Positions 11,168-22,867 are shown, counted from the first letter of the stretch. The stretch: 60,000 nt of DNA from Cristatella mucedo (GCA_009760855.2 WPIO01000061.1:1133501-1193500); one strand, 5' to 3'. Made by a program: numbers and translations. The notes: generated from the sequence alone by a model not told the origin.

Positions 11168-11766
11168 CTGCAGCGACACAAGCAAGTGGGCTCGTGTTGC
11201 CAGGGCAACGGAAAGGCGTGGCAAAAGGCTGCCGCAGGCAGGCAATAAGCCGTCGCGACTGCAGCTGCACTGGAAGAGAAGACAACTGGGCATCGAGCTC
11301 AAACCGTCGGAGACAAGCCGGCTTGGCAATCAGGTACATCGGCTTCTTGGTGGCCGTGTGGTTCGTTCAGTCTGGCGCAGTCGTTAAAGGAGGGCTGCCC
11401 CCCCCCCACTCCTTCCCAAGGCTGCACATGCAGCCTCGGTTAAGCTTAGCCGGCAGCCTCCTCTGCGATTGGCCAGCCGGGCAAAGCTCCGGCAAAATGG
11501 CTGACTAGGCTTGAGCTGCTGCCCTCCACCAGCCAGCTGCAGCTGCTGGCCCGTGGTCCAGGGATAGAGACCAAGCAGAACCAGATGACATTTTAACACA
11601 GTCCTGCCCACGAGCCTTCGGTTTGGGTCGAAGCACTCATGTGCAGTAGCCCTGGAAGATGTGCTTAGTGCCGGTCCAGAAACACCAGGTTTTTGTCATA
11701 GACCTAACCTCTCACAGCTGCCACAACCTCACCACTGCTCACATCTACAACCTCACCATGCCTGCA
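11168..11766. other. GC-rich intronic flank
   Basis: Start of the 9.8 kb ankyrin intron region (its 3' end on the minus strand). It is GC-rich with a C9 run at 11399-11407. Long ORFs here overlap on both strands and look like composition effects. Confidence 0.45.
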
Positions 11767-11932
11767 AAAAATACTAGCTGATTTAACAGTCTCATTAGTA
11801 TAATAGCAGAAGAGCCCTAACGACTATCATTACAGCTAGCAGTTGGCTATATAGGATCGCCCACTACAGGATTCGAACCCACGACATAGGTCGTGAATAT
11901 CAAGCACCTTACCCCTAGGCTGACTCGTCGTT
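11767..11932 (-). mobile_element. SINE-B
   Basis: On the minus strand it has a tRNA-like head with B box GGGTTCGAATCCTG (near 11870-11883), a SINE-B body and an end reading AAATCAGCTAGTATTT. The middle is diverged. Confidence 0.75.
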
Positions 11933-11934
11933 AC

Positions 11935-12560
11935 CATAGATACCTCATGGGCTAACACAACCTCCTCCCGAGATCTCGGCTAAAGCCTGTCGAAAAGGGG
12001 AGTGGAAGAAAGGTGAGGTAATAGATGGACTCTTTTCTTAATGCAGAGGTCATTGAAGAGTTTACATCAGAGGCACTAACTGCAGCTATGAGCATGACCA
12101 GGACATGAGCATTACCTCCCAGACTTGGCTAGTGAAACACTGAAGATGACCATCGACTAAAATTAGCAAACTGATTTTAACAACTATGCTTACCTTTGAT
12201 GTTATTTTAACAGCACTACACCCACGGCTAAATGAAATTAGATACGCCTGCTTAAAGACCTAGAGTGAAGGGGATAAGTCAATACTTCCTGCTTGACTTG
12301 GGGGGCTGGCAATGTATTTGGTCTCAAGGACACTAACAGGAGAAATATGATAGCCAACTTCAAAGCATAATACACCGGTTAACTGACTCAAGGACCTGGG
12401 TACCAAGAGCAATCTGGCAAACTCCGAGATGATTTTGGAGGATTATTACTCTCTCACCAAATCATTCACATTCTACTTTTGCAGGCAATCCATATTGGAA
12501 GCTAAATTTGATCATGCATCTAAAAGGGGGTCTCAATTAGCAGAGCTACCAACAGGTTCA
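11935..12560. other. unannotated intron stretch
   Basis: Within the ankyrin gene intron. No gene or clear repeat recognised. Confidence 0.4.
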
Positions 12561-12564
12561 AGTT

Positions 12565-13028
12565 GAGGTAATAATAACAATAACAATAATGCATTCGTAT
12601 AATGCCCTCAGAGAACTGAATCTCTTTCTAGGCACTTTACAAATGCTGTAAAGAAAGCATGACCAAATGATAAGTGATAACATTTGCTATTTCATCAAGC
12701 ACAACATTATTAGATGTGACATGCACATGGCCAACATGTAAATATGGTTAGTAGCAGCAGACACAGTGTCAGCACGAATAAGACGAATCACAAGGACCCA
12801 CTAAATGCAATGATAAACATGTGTGTTTTAAGCTTCCTTTTTATGTCATCATGTCAGGGGATGTCGTGACGTCAGTCGGAAGGGAATTCCAAGCTTTGGG
12901 AGCATACGAACTAAAGGCACGGTTTCCAAAGGCTTTGAGGCTTCAAAGTATAGCTAAACGATTTAAGTCGGAACAGCAGTTGTAGGATGCTTGCTTGGTG
13001 GGGGAGTTGTTCGGATAGGTAGTCCCAC
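12565..13028 (-). mobile_element. LINE-A 3' fragment
   Basis: The minus-strand copy starts with TTA-rich tail sequence (12571-12592), then the stem-loop (12605-12640), the 3' UTR and the ORF end up to about 13020. It is 5' truncated and has no intact frame. Confidence 0.85.
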
Positions 13029-13029
13029 C

Positions 13030-14040
13030 GAACCCATCGAAGCCGTACACTCACCGAAAGCAGGCAGCAGCCGTTGGCCAGCTGCTACCTCCCTGACTTC
13101 CCTGCCTCTTGACTTTCACCCGTGGGCATGGGCTAACTCCTGCTAGTTAAAGCCAGCAGTCGAACTGCCTGCCCCAGAATGTTTCCAGAGCCTACCCAAT
13201 CACCAATGACGAAAGCCCTATCCCGATATATGGCCAGGTAGAGGAGGGGGTTTCTCTAGCTTCCCCTATGCTCACAAACTTCTGATCGAAACACCCCCTT
13301 CATTACCCACCCCACTCCCCCATGTAGGACTAGCAGAGCTGCCTCTTGTGCAGGGGCTGAAAGGGCACGCCTCCATTCCCTGCCCACGGCTTGGTACAGC
13401 AGCTCGAGGTCTCAGGAGCTGGTCGTAAGGCCGGCTCTTGTTTGCTGGGGACTTATTCAGTGCTCTTGCTTGCTGAAATGTCCTGTGGCCGCTGGAACTT
13501 CAGTGACCGTACGCTCAAACGATGATGCTACTAGGTGATTGAGAATTGCTGCAGACTTGCAGTAGTCAGAGCCTTAATTAATGACCTCGTTATGAACTAA
13601 GGCTCATTACCTCTAAAGAGTTTTGGAACTAGCTGTTAGTCCGGCTAGCTATTCAAAGGCATGAGAGGTTGCTGTGAGAAATGTGAAACCAAGTCAGTGC
13701 ATCTTTGTAAGCAGCCTCGGTGCTGCCATGCTAGAACACGTCTGTGGCTCTTTTTAACGATTGCCATTACTTTTAAAATGTGGCTGATCTGCAGTTTAGC
13801 AAGGGACAAGCTTCTTTATGGACAGGTATCTCCTTTTGTGACAATCAGCGACTTCAGTATGTTATTCATCACCCTAGCAGAATTAAATCTCTTCCCTTGA
13901 ACTACATATATGCTAAAAGGAAGCATATCAGTCTTTTAGTGACGATATCATACATAAGTGTACCAAGCAGATGAAAGACGTTCACCTGGATGAAGCGAAT
14001 GCTGTGAGGAACAAGCAGGTTTTAAGCTTTGCTTGAAATG
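13030..14040. other. unannotated intron stretch
   Basis: C-rich segment at 13030-13400, then ordinary sequence. No exon or repeat recognised. Confidence 0.35.
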
Positions 14041-14041
14041 A

Positions 14042-14175
14042 CCGAGCTGGTTTGGTTAAACGGTTAAGGTGCTTGCCCCGATCACGGTCAGGCTGAGGTC
14101 GTAGGCTCGAGCCCCGAGGCATATGTGACGCGCCTGAATAGAAATTAGTTCCCTACATATGAATTATATATATAA
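14042..14175 (+). mobile_element. SINE-A
   Basis: Plus-strand copy with the head GAGCTGGTTTGG, A-box region GGTTAAGGTGC, B-box region GGCTCGAGCCCCG, and a LINE-like tail GCGCCTGAATAGAAATTAG. It ends in ATATATAT. Confidence 0.85.
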
Positions 14176-15220
14176 CGGCCAAATTAGGGTCACAGGTGTC
14201 ATAGGTGTCAATCAGGGCTGAATGCCTAGTCATCGAGAGAGTTGAAGTTCATTAGTGACACTAGTAAAACACCACATTTGTCGCACTGCAAAAAACTCAA
14301 AAACCAATACCACAGGAGAAGCTGGTTGTGCGAAGGCTAAAAGCCGAAGGAGCATGTATTTTAGATAGTAAAGCAAGGCAAGAAAATGGATGAGTCCAAA
14401 TTAAGTGACAGGAAATCAAAGGTAGTGTGCTGCTTGGTGGGAAGCCGGTGTAAGTTGCCAAGAAGTGGTGCAATGTAGCAGCCTCGATGTGCATGACAGA
14501 CCAGTCTGGCCACCAACTTTTGCACCAACATCTGTCAACTTCGTATTTTGTAAGCAGCACACAGGAACCACGGGAGTGCAGAAGACTCACCAAGCCTCAC
14601 ACACGGAACACTAGAGGTTTCCGTTTTGGTCTTGGGCTCGTTGTAAACAGATAAGCATACTATTCAAAGATTGTGACAGCTTATTTGAAGGGATGGTAAT
14701 ATGGATACAAGGCAGCCAAGAGAGCAAGTGGTCAACTGGACCGAAGCGCTCTGTACGATGGTTTTTGGAAGTTGGAAAAAGTTCCATTGAACTGCTTTTC
14801 GGATTCCTGCTTATCTATCTGAATGATGAGCTTGATCTTAAGCCCAAAGGATCCTCGGTAAAAGCTAATCTTACCGGTGTCTCAATTAGCAATAGGCCAC
14901 AGAGAGTTCTGAAATGACTGCATCTTGCGTTAACTTAGTGCAGAGCATTAATGGAGTAGAGCACGTGGCCACGGCTTAAGAAAAAAGGGCATCTGCTTTT
15001 TTGCACCTAGTGGGCTAACCAAGCTGGCTGAATGCATAATTTGCTACAATTACTGCTTCATCAAATTAATCATAGCTTTTTCGGGCCTTGATTTTGAAAA
15101 CAAACGTTTCAGATTTGTGTTGATATCCAGGGTGCCTGGATTTTTCTGGCTGGCAGTTTATTAGGACACCCCTCGATCGAGGCATAGGCTAGTGAAAAGT
15201 AAGTTGGAAGAATTAAATGA
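14176..15220. other. unannotated intron stretch
   Basis: The ORFs at 14297-14593 (-) and 14693-14917 (+) show no motif I can name. The minus one has a weak 'LLTKYEVDRCW..' pattern that might be very old LINE sequence. Confidence 0.3.
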
Positions 15221-15221
15221 C

Positions 15222-16134
15222 AATAAAGCCAACTTACTAGCTGTGGGAAAATGAAATGCGACTTGGAAACTGGAAAAAATGTGACTCAAAATTGGCTCTG
15301 CAAGCATATCTCCTGTTGCAAATGGATGTAATCTGTGTCCTTTTCCAAAGTGACCTTTCACTGGATGACCACATCAGCTCCACAGTCAAGTCTGCCTACT
15401 CTCAGCTGCATAACATTGCTAAAAATTCGGGCTTACTTAGAAAGTGATACTACATTCAAATTCACCCTTGTATTTGTGACATGCCGTTTCAACTTCTGTA
15501 AATCCCTGCTTGCTGGTCTATCAGCCTGCCTAATCAGGCACTTACAGTTGGTGCAAAAAACTGCAGGTAAGCTCGGCTGTCGTGAACAGGACAGTTGGTG
15601 CATCACATTTCATCTTGCCGATCTGCACTGGCTCCCAATCAAGCAGCATAGCTTCAAGGTTCTGTCACTCATTTTTAGGTCCCTTAATTCTCTGGCTCCA
15701 GCCTACCTATCAGAACAGCTCCCCCACCAGGCCATGCATAGTACCAACTGCTTTTCGGAATCTGTTTCCCTATACCTTGTACAAACCTCAAATCCTTGGA
15801 GATCGTGCATTTAGTTCGTATGCTCCCAAAGCCTGGAACCCACTTCCGACTCGCGTCACGATATCCCCTGACTTGACCACATTAAAAAAGAACTTAAATG
15901 CACAATTTAGGACAGCATTTAGTGGGTCCATGTGGTTCAACCTTTATACAATTAAGCTTGCTGACACTGTGCATGCTGCCACTAACCACACTTGCATGCT
16001 GACCCTGTGCATGTCACCCCTAACCATGTTGTTTATCAAGCATGATATAACTCATATTCAATCGTGTTTCCCTTTGCAGCAAATGTAAAGCGCCTAGAAA
16101 GAGACTGAGTTCTTTGAGGGCGCTTTATCAGGTG

Positions 16135-16166
<32 letters not shown>
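15222..16166 (+). mobile_element. LINE-A copy, 3' part
   Basis: From the end of the reverse transcriptase palm (NWKKCDSKLALQA, 15265) through STVKSAYSQLHNIAK, HLQLVQK, DLHWLPIKQ and LAPAYLSEQLPHQ. It continues to the 3' UTR, the stem-loop at 16085-16128 and a (TTA)n tail at 16136-16165. Frameshifts are present. Confidence 0.9.
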
Positions 16167-16167
<1 letters not shown>

Positions 16168-16292
16168 GGTTGGCCTTCCACGCTGATTCAAGAGCCTTAT
16201 TTCTATAAAAGTAGAAGAGCCTTAGCAGGTATCATCCTCTAGTGAACCCACAACCACGGACGTTAAGCTTGAAACCTTGGCCCCAAGAGTAA
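16167..16292 (-). mobile_element. degenerate SINE-B
   Basis: Directly follows the LINE-A tail. The minus-strand order of GGCTCTTCTAC.TTTATAGAAATAAGGCTC and GTGGGTTC blocks matches the SINE-B body, and the B box is decayed. Confidence 0.5.
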
Positions 16293-16650
16293 CAAACTAG
16301 GGGCCTAGATAAAATAGTCAATGCGGTGTGCCTGTGTAACACACTCAGAAGCTACGTGCAGTGACGTGGTGACACCGGTATAAGTTGAGCATACTGAGAA
16401 CAGCAGCAAACCAAGGCCGATCCGAAATAAAATCAACAAGTGATGAGACTGTACGATGAAACCTAACCGCAATATAACACTGATCGGATAAGGCCAGCAA
16501 GGTACAGTCGATCAACGGATACAGAGCAAAATTCGTAGTCTCTCCCACAAGGCTCATTCACACCTAGTTGAACTGTTGCACCAGTATTATCATCCTTGTG
16601 TTCCCCAGGTCCTCTATAGGAAACGAATATGCAGAATGATTCTTTCATTT
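16293..16650. other. unannotated intron stretch
   Basis: The middle (16490-16570) has fragments similar to LINE-B in reverse orientation (GGATACAGAGCAAA, ACAAGGC.CATTCACACC), but too decayed to annotate firmly. Confidence 0.35.
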
Positions 16651-17005
16651 ACAGGTCGTTAGCAATAGAAGATTTTGCTCGTCAGGGACTACAAAGTTCA
16701 CTTTTGCAATTCTTACTAAACTACTTCTACTCTACTACTGCACACTGTGGCACATCCTTTCCAGCCACCCTGAGCTGCTACCTCCATGCTCCTCACTTCA
16801 TCGACTGCTCTCTTGACTCAGCTATGCTTCTCACCGTCTCGGTTGCTTGAGATGGGGGCTACTGGCCACCGTATACGGACAGCCTCAAAGGCTCTGAACA
16901 TGCTTAGAAAACTCTGCGGTATAATACCCACTAAGTCTTTGCGGTTTTGTGGGGTTATAGAGATATATATATATACAGTCATGCTCACATACATACACTT
17001 AAAAG
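16651..17005 (+). mobile_element. LINE-B 3' fragment
   Basis: Plus-strand LINE-B end: CTACTCTACTACTGCACACTGTGGC, the CCTGAGCTGCTAC segment, then TTGTGGGGTTATAGAGATATA and an ATACATACA tail. Short and diverged. Confidence 0.7.
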
Positions 17006-17234
17006 GTATGAGTTTTAACTCGGTAATAATTGCCCATGTCCAAGAGCTCAAGCCAGTGAACTTTGACCACTGAAGCATTATCAAATATCTTCAAGAATGC
17101 CTTGCTTGTTTCGAGGGGCAGACCAAAATTTAAGTACCCTTAGCTTTTGTTCCTCCTTCTTTTGTTTTCTCGGCAGGCAATTGCAGGAACGGACCAATAG
17201 GTCGAGGGCTGCCTCAGAAGACAACTTCTGCTTG

Positions 17235-17680
17235 CTAGCAAGAGCTGGAACTGCTGCACCAGTTTCAGCCTCATCGTGCCCTCACGTCCTGTATGGACAA
17301 TAAAGTAGCTGTTCCATTCCTCCGCTTAAAGACCGTTTAAAGCTTTTGCTCTGCAGGTTCTAGACTGTGGAACTCACTTCCGCAATTCTTACGCAGCAAC
17401 AACAACTCTCCCGCTGCCGACTATGGCTCATCCTTTTCAGCGATCCTGAGCTGCTACTTCCATGCCAATCACTACCTCTACTGCTCTTCTGACTCTGCTA
17501 TGCTTCCCATTTCTCTTTGTTAAGCCGGGTGAATGCATGCCGAAAGCGGCTGAGGCTGTGAGTGTGCTATACAAACTCTCCTGCATAACACACACAGTCT
17601 TTTAAGGCTTTGTGGAGTTACAGAGGACATACACTACATAACTTACATACATACTTATATACTTACATACATACTTACAC
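17235..17680 (+). mobile_element. LINE-B 3' fragment
   Basis: A second adjacent plus-strand LINE-B end. It has TGTATGGACAATAAAGTAGCTG, the GTGGAACTCACTTCCGCAATTC segment, the CTTTGTGGAGTTACAGAGG end and a repeated (ACATACATACTT)n tail at 17627-17680. Confidence 0.8.
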
Positions 17681-17683
17681 AAG

Positions 17684-18450
17684 GAACAGCAGACTGCCTC
17701 TACAGCTAGCCATCACGTCCGATCCCTATCCAAGATTAGAAGCTGTCTCCCACAGTGGCTTGTAAAAAAATTAACTAGCTCTTAAGTTCTGTCTCGGCTT
17801 GATTATTGTAATTCCCTTTTGGCTGGGCTACCAAAGAAAGCTATTATGCCACTACAGCGGACTATGAATATGGCTGCAAGGCTGGTCTTCAAGTCCCAGC
17901 GGTTTGAGCACGTGTCTCCTTTGCTGAAAGAGCTAGGATGGTTGCCGGTTGAGCAAAGGATACAGAGCAAAGTTCTTACACTGACCCACAAGGCCCGCCA
18001 CGGCTTGGCTCCTTCGTACCTAGCTGAACTGCTGCATCAGTTTCAGCCTGTTCGTGCCCTCAGGTCCTGTGTGGACAATAAAATAGCTGTCCCATTCCTC
18101 CGCTTAAAGACAGTTGGCGACAGAAGCTTTAGCTCTGCAGGTCCTAGGCTGTGGAACTCGCTTCCACAATTCTTATGCAACGACATCTACTCTCCAACTG
18201 CCGACTATGGCACATCTTTTTCAGCGGTCCTGAACTGCTACTTCTATGCTACTCACTACCTCAACTGCTCTCCTAACTCTGCTATGCTTCCCACTTTCTC
18301 TTTGTTGTGTGAGACGAAGTCTGTTGGCTACCGAATGCGTACCGAAAGCCGCTTAGGCTGTGAGTGCGCTATACAAAACTCTCCTGCGTAACACCCACAT
18401 GGTCTTTATGACTTTGTGGAGTTACTGACGGAGATACATTAGATTAGACC
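17684..18450 (+). mobile_element. LINE-B copy, best 3' part
   Basis: The best LINE-B C-terminal region in the window. The 190-codon frame at 17819-18391 contains MNMAARLVFKSQRFEHVSPL, LKELGWLPVEQRIQ, HGLAPSYLAELLH, LKTVGDRSFSSAGPRLWNSL and a serine- and leucine-rich end. These are CR1/L2-type features. The 3' end is CTTTGTGGAGTTAC.GACGGAGATACAT. The same region is used as the insertion target of the LTR element at 46.8/51.2 kb. Confidence 0.9.
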
Positions 18451-18590
18451 TGAGCAGCTAGTGGACAGCCCAGAGTCAAAGTTTGCCTCGTGCCCTTGCA
18501 TTGTGTCATACTGTCTAGAATTCTGCAGTAACTTGTTACATGCAGGTCTGCCTTCACAGGCAATAGGAAGCTAACAGCTTATGCAAAACT
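18451..18590. other. unannotated intron stretch
   Basis: Nothing recognised. Confidence 0.3.
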
Positions 18591-19105
18591 CTGAAGTTCG
18601 GCTTGTTTGTTACGATCGATGAATTTGCCATATTCCACTGCATTTCACCGATCTGCACTGGCTTCCTTATCATCAAGCAGCGTATCAACCTCAGGGTTTT
18701 GTCACTAACTAGTGGGTCCCTTCATTCTTTGACTCCAGTCCATCTATCTGAAATAAATGATTGGGTATCCCATTGTACGACAGGCATTTTTAACTTCGAT
18801 CGCTTGGTTGTGTAGTGACTGTCCAATCCCCTGGAAAATATGTCTACAAAGCATGGAACTTACTCCGGCCTGACATCTCCTGACTTAAAAGATATTTACA
18901 AATAAGCTAAAAGCCCACAGGCTCCTTAAAGCATTTGTTCCAGCTTTGTGACTTGACCTTCGTGTACTTGTTCGTGCTGAAATGGTGCATGCTAGTGCTA
19001 ACCATTCGACATGCTTACTTTCCACAGCATATGAAAAGTGCCTATAAAGACATTCGAGCTGCCTTGATATGCTACACACAAGTGTATCATTATAATTATT
19101 ATTAC
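18591..19105 (+). mobile_element. degenerate LINE-A-related copy
   Basis: ICTGFLIIKQRINLRVLSLT (18650-18710) is the LINE-A 'DLHWLPVKQRIDFKVLSL' segment in shifted frames. The end at about 19045-19105 reads GTGTATCATTATAATTATTATT, a tail variant also seen in the fold-back repeat at 9.4 kb. Confidence 0.65.
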
Positions 19106-19109
19106 TGCC

Positions 19110-20200
19110 ACCTTGTCTGCTGGAGAGCACTCTCGACTCGACCTAACAGCAAGTAAAAGCTGTTTCCAGGTCACCCACAGTTTAGTTGGATGTCTCACTT
19201 CCTTCCGATCCACTCCTTTTTTGCACAGAAAGATTCCGGCAAAGCTCAATGGCTGCGCAGGTTCACGTCTTACGACTGCATGAGCGATACGAGAGAGCAG
19301 ATGCAAAAGGTACCAAGTCACTGCATACCACAGAGCTAGAAGGAAGCACCTCAGATGAAGGTGCCAAGCACCGTGTTTGGCAAGGAATTCAGCAAAACCA
19401 AGCAATCTTCTCACAGGATTAATGTGAGAAAAGAAGACCAGTCCATGATACCTTTCTAGTCTGATCTAAAGCCCTTGCCAATAATATCCCGGCCACTGGA
19501 TCGGTGCCAGGCCCCTGCAACTACCGGACCTCCTAGCTCTCTGGCTCCGGGTCATTTAGCCTGATACCTGCAGTCTGTCAGTCCCAGCCGGCCAACTCAT
19601 TGGGTCCAGTCACTGAATCACGAGCAAGAGCCGGTGCTACCGCCGAGCTGCGATTGGTTGGAACTGGCGGCTGCTCCGGCAGCTCTGGGGGACCAAGTGG
19701 TACGATTGCCACATCTCCAGCAGCTGTTGCAGCCTTTGGGCAGAGCCAAAACCATGCTTCATACAAACGCTGTTCAAAGATGCTAATCAATGGCGCTTTT
19801 AGAATCAGCATTATCGAGAATCACAGGGCCGTGCGCCTGCTTCTGCAGTGCAGGAGGCCCCAGAGGAAAATACCGAAGGTCGGAAGGGGAACGAAACCAG
19901 CCATGCCGCAGGCATGCCGGCCAACGCCTTGGCTCCTCGGCCTGTCTGGCAGTCGGTGAGCTAGCCGCTAGACCATTAGGTGGTGGCTTCCAAGTGGGAA
20001 GGGGTGCTTCTGAAAAGGTTGCTAGTCCCGACGGCTAGCGGCTCAAAGTTGAGCCGACCAACTCGGATTATCGTGCAGCCGAGTTTCTGTCAGAACGTGC
20101 TTCGCTTGCTAGCGAACGCTTTCGGTGTCCAGTCCAGTTTCCTGGCTGCCTGGGCTGAGTGAAGCACGCCGCCGAAGCAGGCAGGATGAGCTTTCGCCCC
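19110..20200. other. intron, approaching a CpG island
   Basis: No exon or repeat recognised. GC content rises to the right. Long ORFs from 19580 onward occur on both strands and look like composition effects. Confidence 0.4.
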
Positions 20201-20961
20201 CGAGGCGGCACCACTTATTCTTTTTCTGTGCGACCTGCCGCTACTGGCGGCATGAGCCGGTGAACAGGCAAAGATTCGCCTCTGTCCGACTCGTCGGCGA
20301 ATAACGGGCACCGGAATGAGTGGCAAGAAACACGCGATCGGCGGCAGTCCGGATGTGCGAACGCGGCCAGCGGCGGCGCCCCCACGTCTGAATCTGGCTC
20401 GGCGGCCTCATGCTCTGCCTCTGCCAACGAATCGGCTCGAGGTCGCTCTTCGGGCGTCGCAGGACGGAGCGGCGCTCGGCCCCGCGGCGGCGGGATCCAC
20501 CGGCGGCGCCTGCCGTTGGCTCCGGTGGGGCGACAAGGGGCGAGACAAGATATTCTGGTCCGCGAAGCCGACACGACGACGTCGGTCGACGGCTGCCGAT
20601 AGCGCCGACGGCGAGCGCGACGAGTACGGTACATTAAACGACGACGACGACGACGGGCCAGCCATCCGCGGACGCTGCTGCGTAAGACGAAGCAAAACGA
20701 CGAGGGCTCCGAAGGCCGTCGCAAGCGGCTAAAGCGAACCGGCGTGCGCGAGAGAGCGGGCGAGGCGGCGAAGATGGACCGAAAACCGTCGGCAGGCCGC
20801 CAGCCAGCGTGACGAGCGTGCCCGCTGGCGCAGGCGGCTGCGGCGTGTGCTGAGGCAAAACATGTCCACGGGCGGCCTTTCGTCGAAGCGAGCAGCAGCA
20901 AAATTGAAAACCTCCCAAGCGAGCGCGAGAGAGAGCCCGAGGAAGCGGCGAGCGCTCTCAC

Positions 20962-21040
20962 CGGACGCGCCAAGTCGCAGTAGCCGCTGGATCTCGGCCG
21001 TCCGGCCGTGCTTAGCCGCCTCCAGCAGCGGTGCGGACAT
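20962..21040 (-). CDS. ankyrin-repeat protein, exon 1 (start codon)
   Basis: The minus-strand ATG at 21040-21038 has a near-ideal context (GCCGCCGCCGCCATGT). It starts MSAPLLEAAKHGRTAEIQRL followed by LRLGAS, a capping helix and the first ankyrin helix pair (LLEAA..G....IQ.LL.LGA). The donor is CGCGTCCG|GTGAGAG at 20962/20961 and the exon ends in phase 1, exactly the phase needed by exon 2. The open frame runs upstream to about 21142, but without an ATG. A 363-codon ORF in another frame covers the same DNA and is taken as a GC artefact. The intron to exon 2 is 9794 bp and holds LINE-A, LINE-B and SINE copies. The protein is probably cytosolic or nuclear since it has no signal peptide. Confidence 0.87.
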
Positions 21041-21334
21041 GGCGGCGGCGGCGGCTTCTGCAACTGCGGTTCGCTCCTCTCGCGCGCTCGTCTGAGGGCA
21101 TCTGCGAGGCGCGCAGGCGGGCCGGCCACGGGACGACTGCACGCCCAGCCGCGACCGAGGCGCATGCGCGCTCGCCGTCGGGAGGGAAGGACTTGGAACT
21201 TCCTAGTTCCACAGCAAACAAGGGCGGGCGGTGTGCTACCATTGGTTGGTCTGACGGGGCACACTCGGCTCGGTTGGGGCTGAGTCGGGAGCCCGTTCCG
21301 CCGCATTCTTGAGCCATTCGGCGGCTCTCCTCCT

Positions 21335-21515
21335 GGAAGCGTGGGCGGGGATATCTCAGGCGTACTTTGTTGATGGAGAGCATTAACGGACCGATCTGCT
21401 ACGTGAGTGAACTGGAGGCGGTCAGACGGGAAACATTCAGGCTGCGCGACAGCTCTCTACTTTGCAGACCGCCCTCGGTTCTCAAAGTATTAATAACAAC
21501 AATAATAAACCTTAG
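21335..21515 (+). repeat. unclassified repeat R1, copy 1
   Basis: Shares with 22465-22685 the series GTGGGCGGG, CTTTG.TGATGGAGAGCA, TAA.GGACCGA, GGAAACATTCA and an AATAA-rich end. It abuts the ankyrin promoter island. The orientation shown is arbitrary. Confidence 0.6.
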
Positions 21516-21689
21516 CATTGCAGCCTGAAAGAAGAAAGAAGACCCTCGCGGCGGCTCGCTGTGTTGGGCGCGGCCGCTGGCTCGTGCCTCGGGGCGGCGT
21601 GGGAGCGTGCTGGCCTGACCTAGCCTAGGCGGCGCCAGCTGCTCAGACCGCGGCACTCGCAGCGCCGCACAAACCGCGAGAGCTTTTGT

Positions 21690-22460
21690 CGGTCGGCTTC
21701 GGGGACTTTTTGTGACCTGGCGTTTAGCGAGCTTCTCTCATTCGTTTCGCTCCAGTCATGTTAGCGCGGGCCTCGGCTGATTTCGTGCTGCCCCGTTCGG
21801 GCTGGCGTCAGTCGAGAGCGTAGCGTAGCTGCGGTCGAACGGAGCATTCGGACAGGAAGTGGCGTAGCTGGCCGCAGGTCTCCAGATCGCGCCGTTGCGC
21901 AGGCGTGACGAGAGTGAGCTGCACACTGCGTGAAACCTGCCGAGGCTAAGCTTCAGTCGCCTGACGTAAGCGCAAGAAAGGCTGCAGCACGCAGCTTCTT
22001 CAGCAAAGGGGGCCTGACACGTGACAGGATTCCTTCCAAATGAAGACTGCCCTAGCCCGGCTAAAATAAATCGAGCTACGTTAACAGTGCAAGCGAGATT
22101 TAGAGCAACTCTTTTTTGATGAATAGCACGTGAATTCTGGATTGGGATCGAATTGATGACTCTTTGCGGAGGTGAGCATCCGAATTTTGAGCGTTGAGCG
22201 ATCGTAAAAAGGGACGCTGCGATTACGAGCGTACGACGGCAGCCTCGCAACGTCGCTCCCAAATTAGGCGCTCGAAGCCACTGGTTCCAGACGACGGGTA
22301 AGACTCTCCTAGGCGAGTTGTATTCCATTTTCATTTATTTTGAGGCACTTGGCCAAAGTTCAGGAACAATTTCCTACTACAGGACAGGAGCTATGTTTAC
22401 CGAGCTGACTCAGCGGGTCTTTCAAGCGATGAGGGCGGTGGGCCGCTAACGTCATAAAAA
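21690..22460. other. unannotated stretch upstream of the ankyrin gene
   Basis: The 192-codon minus-strand ORF at 21756-22334 has no motif I recognise. Presumed upstream or intergenic sequence. Confidence 0.35.
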
Positions 22461-22464
22461 TGAT

Positions 22465-22685
22465 AGCCGAAGCGTATGTGTGGGCGGGATTTCTCGGGGA
22501 TACTTTGATGATGGAGAGCAGTAATAGACCGAGAATGAATGGCCTCCCTTCTCGGAACTCTGCACGATCCGGATCTATTGAGTTGAGTGGACGTGGTTTG
22601 ATAGGAAACATTCAAACTATGCAAGAGCTTGACTTTGCCCACGGACTATTCTCGATGGATTAATAGCAATGATGATAATAATAAG
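22465..22685 (+). repeat. unclassified repeat R1, copy 2
   Basis: Second member of R1 (see 21335-21515). It is longer in the middle and ends in GATGATAATAATAA, as a non-LTR retroposon tail might. Confidence 0.6.
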
Positions 22686-22860
22686 TATTTTCCATTGCAC
22701 CCTGGTAGAACTAAGTCTCTAGCAAGGTCCTTTGCAACTAGACGCAAGAAAAGCAGGAATTAATGACAACGAAGGCACCATGTTCAAACATGTAAGTCAC
22801 GTGGGCCGAGATTAAATTCTCTTAGGGTGCTATAAAAGCATCATAGCATTATAATTTGCT
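22686..22860 (+). repeat. fold-back repeat, copy 2
   Basis: The left end, TTGCACCCTGGTAGAACTAAGTCTC, is the inverted partner of GAGATTAAATTCTCTTAGGGTG at about 22810-22831. The right module GTCACGTGGGCCGAGATTA matches copy 1 (9300-9480). Confidence 0.55.
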
Positions 22861-22867
22861 TTTAACA

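Larger units (their letters stand above)
20200..21690. promoter_or_regulatory. CpG-rich island at the ankyrin gene start
   Basis: About 1.5 kb with very high GC and dense CpG, unlike the flanks. It contains ankyrin exon 1 (21040-20962) and the presumed minus-strand promoter. A GC box (GGGCGGG, 21222-21228) and an inverted CCAAT box (ATTGG, 21241-21245) lie about 180-205 bp upstream of the start codon. Another GC box is at 21343-21350. Confidence 0.6.

Noticed and set aside
10889-11387. Plus-strand ORFs of 119 and 156 codons over ankyrin exon 2
   Set aside because: They are antisense shadows of the ankyrin exon in GC-rich DNA.
20215-21306. 363-codon minus-strand ORF in the CpG-rich island
   Set aside because: Very GC-rich, Arg/Ser/Pro-heavy, no domain. 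It covers the ankyrin exon in a different frame and several other long ORFs overlap it on both strands, so it looks like a composition artefact.
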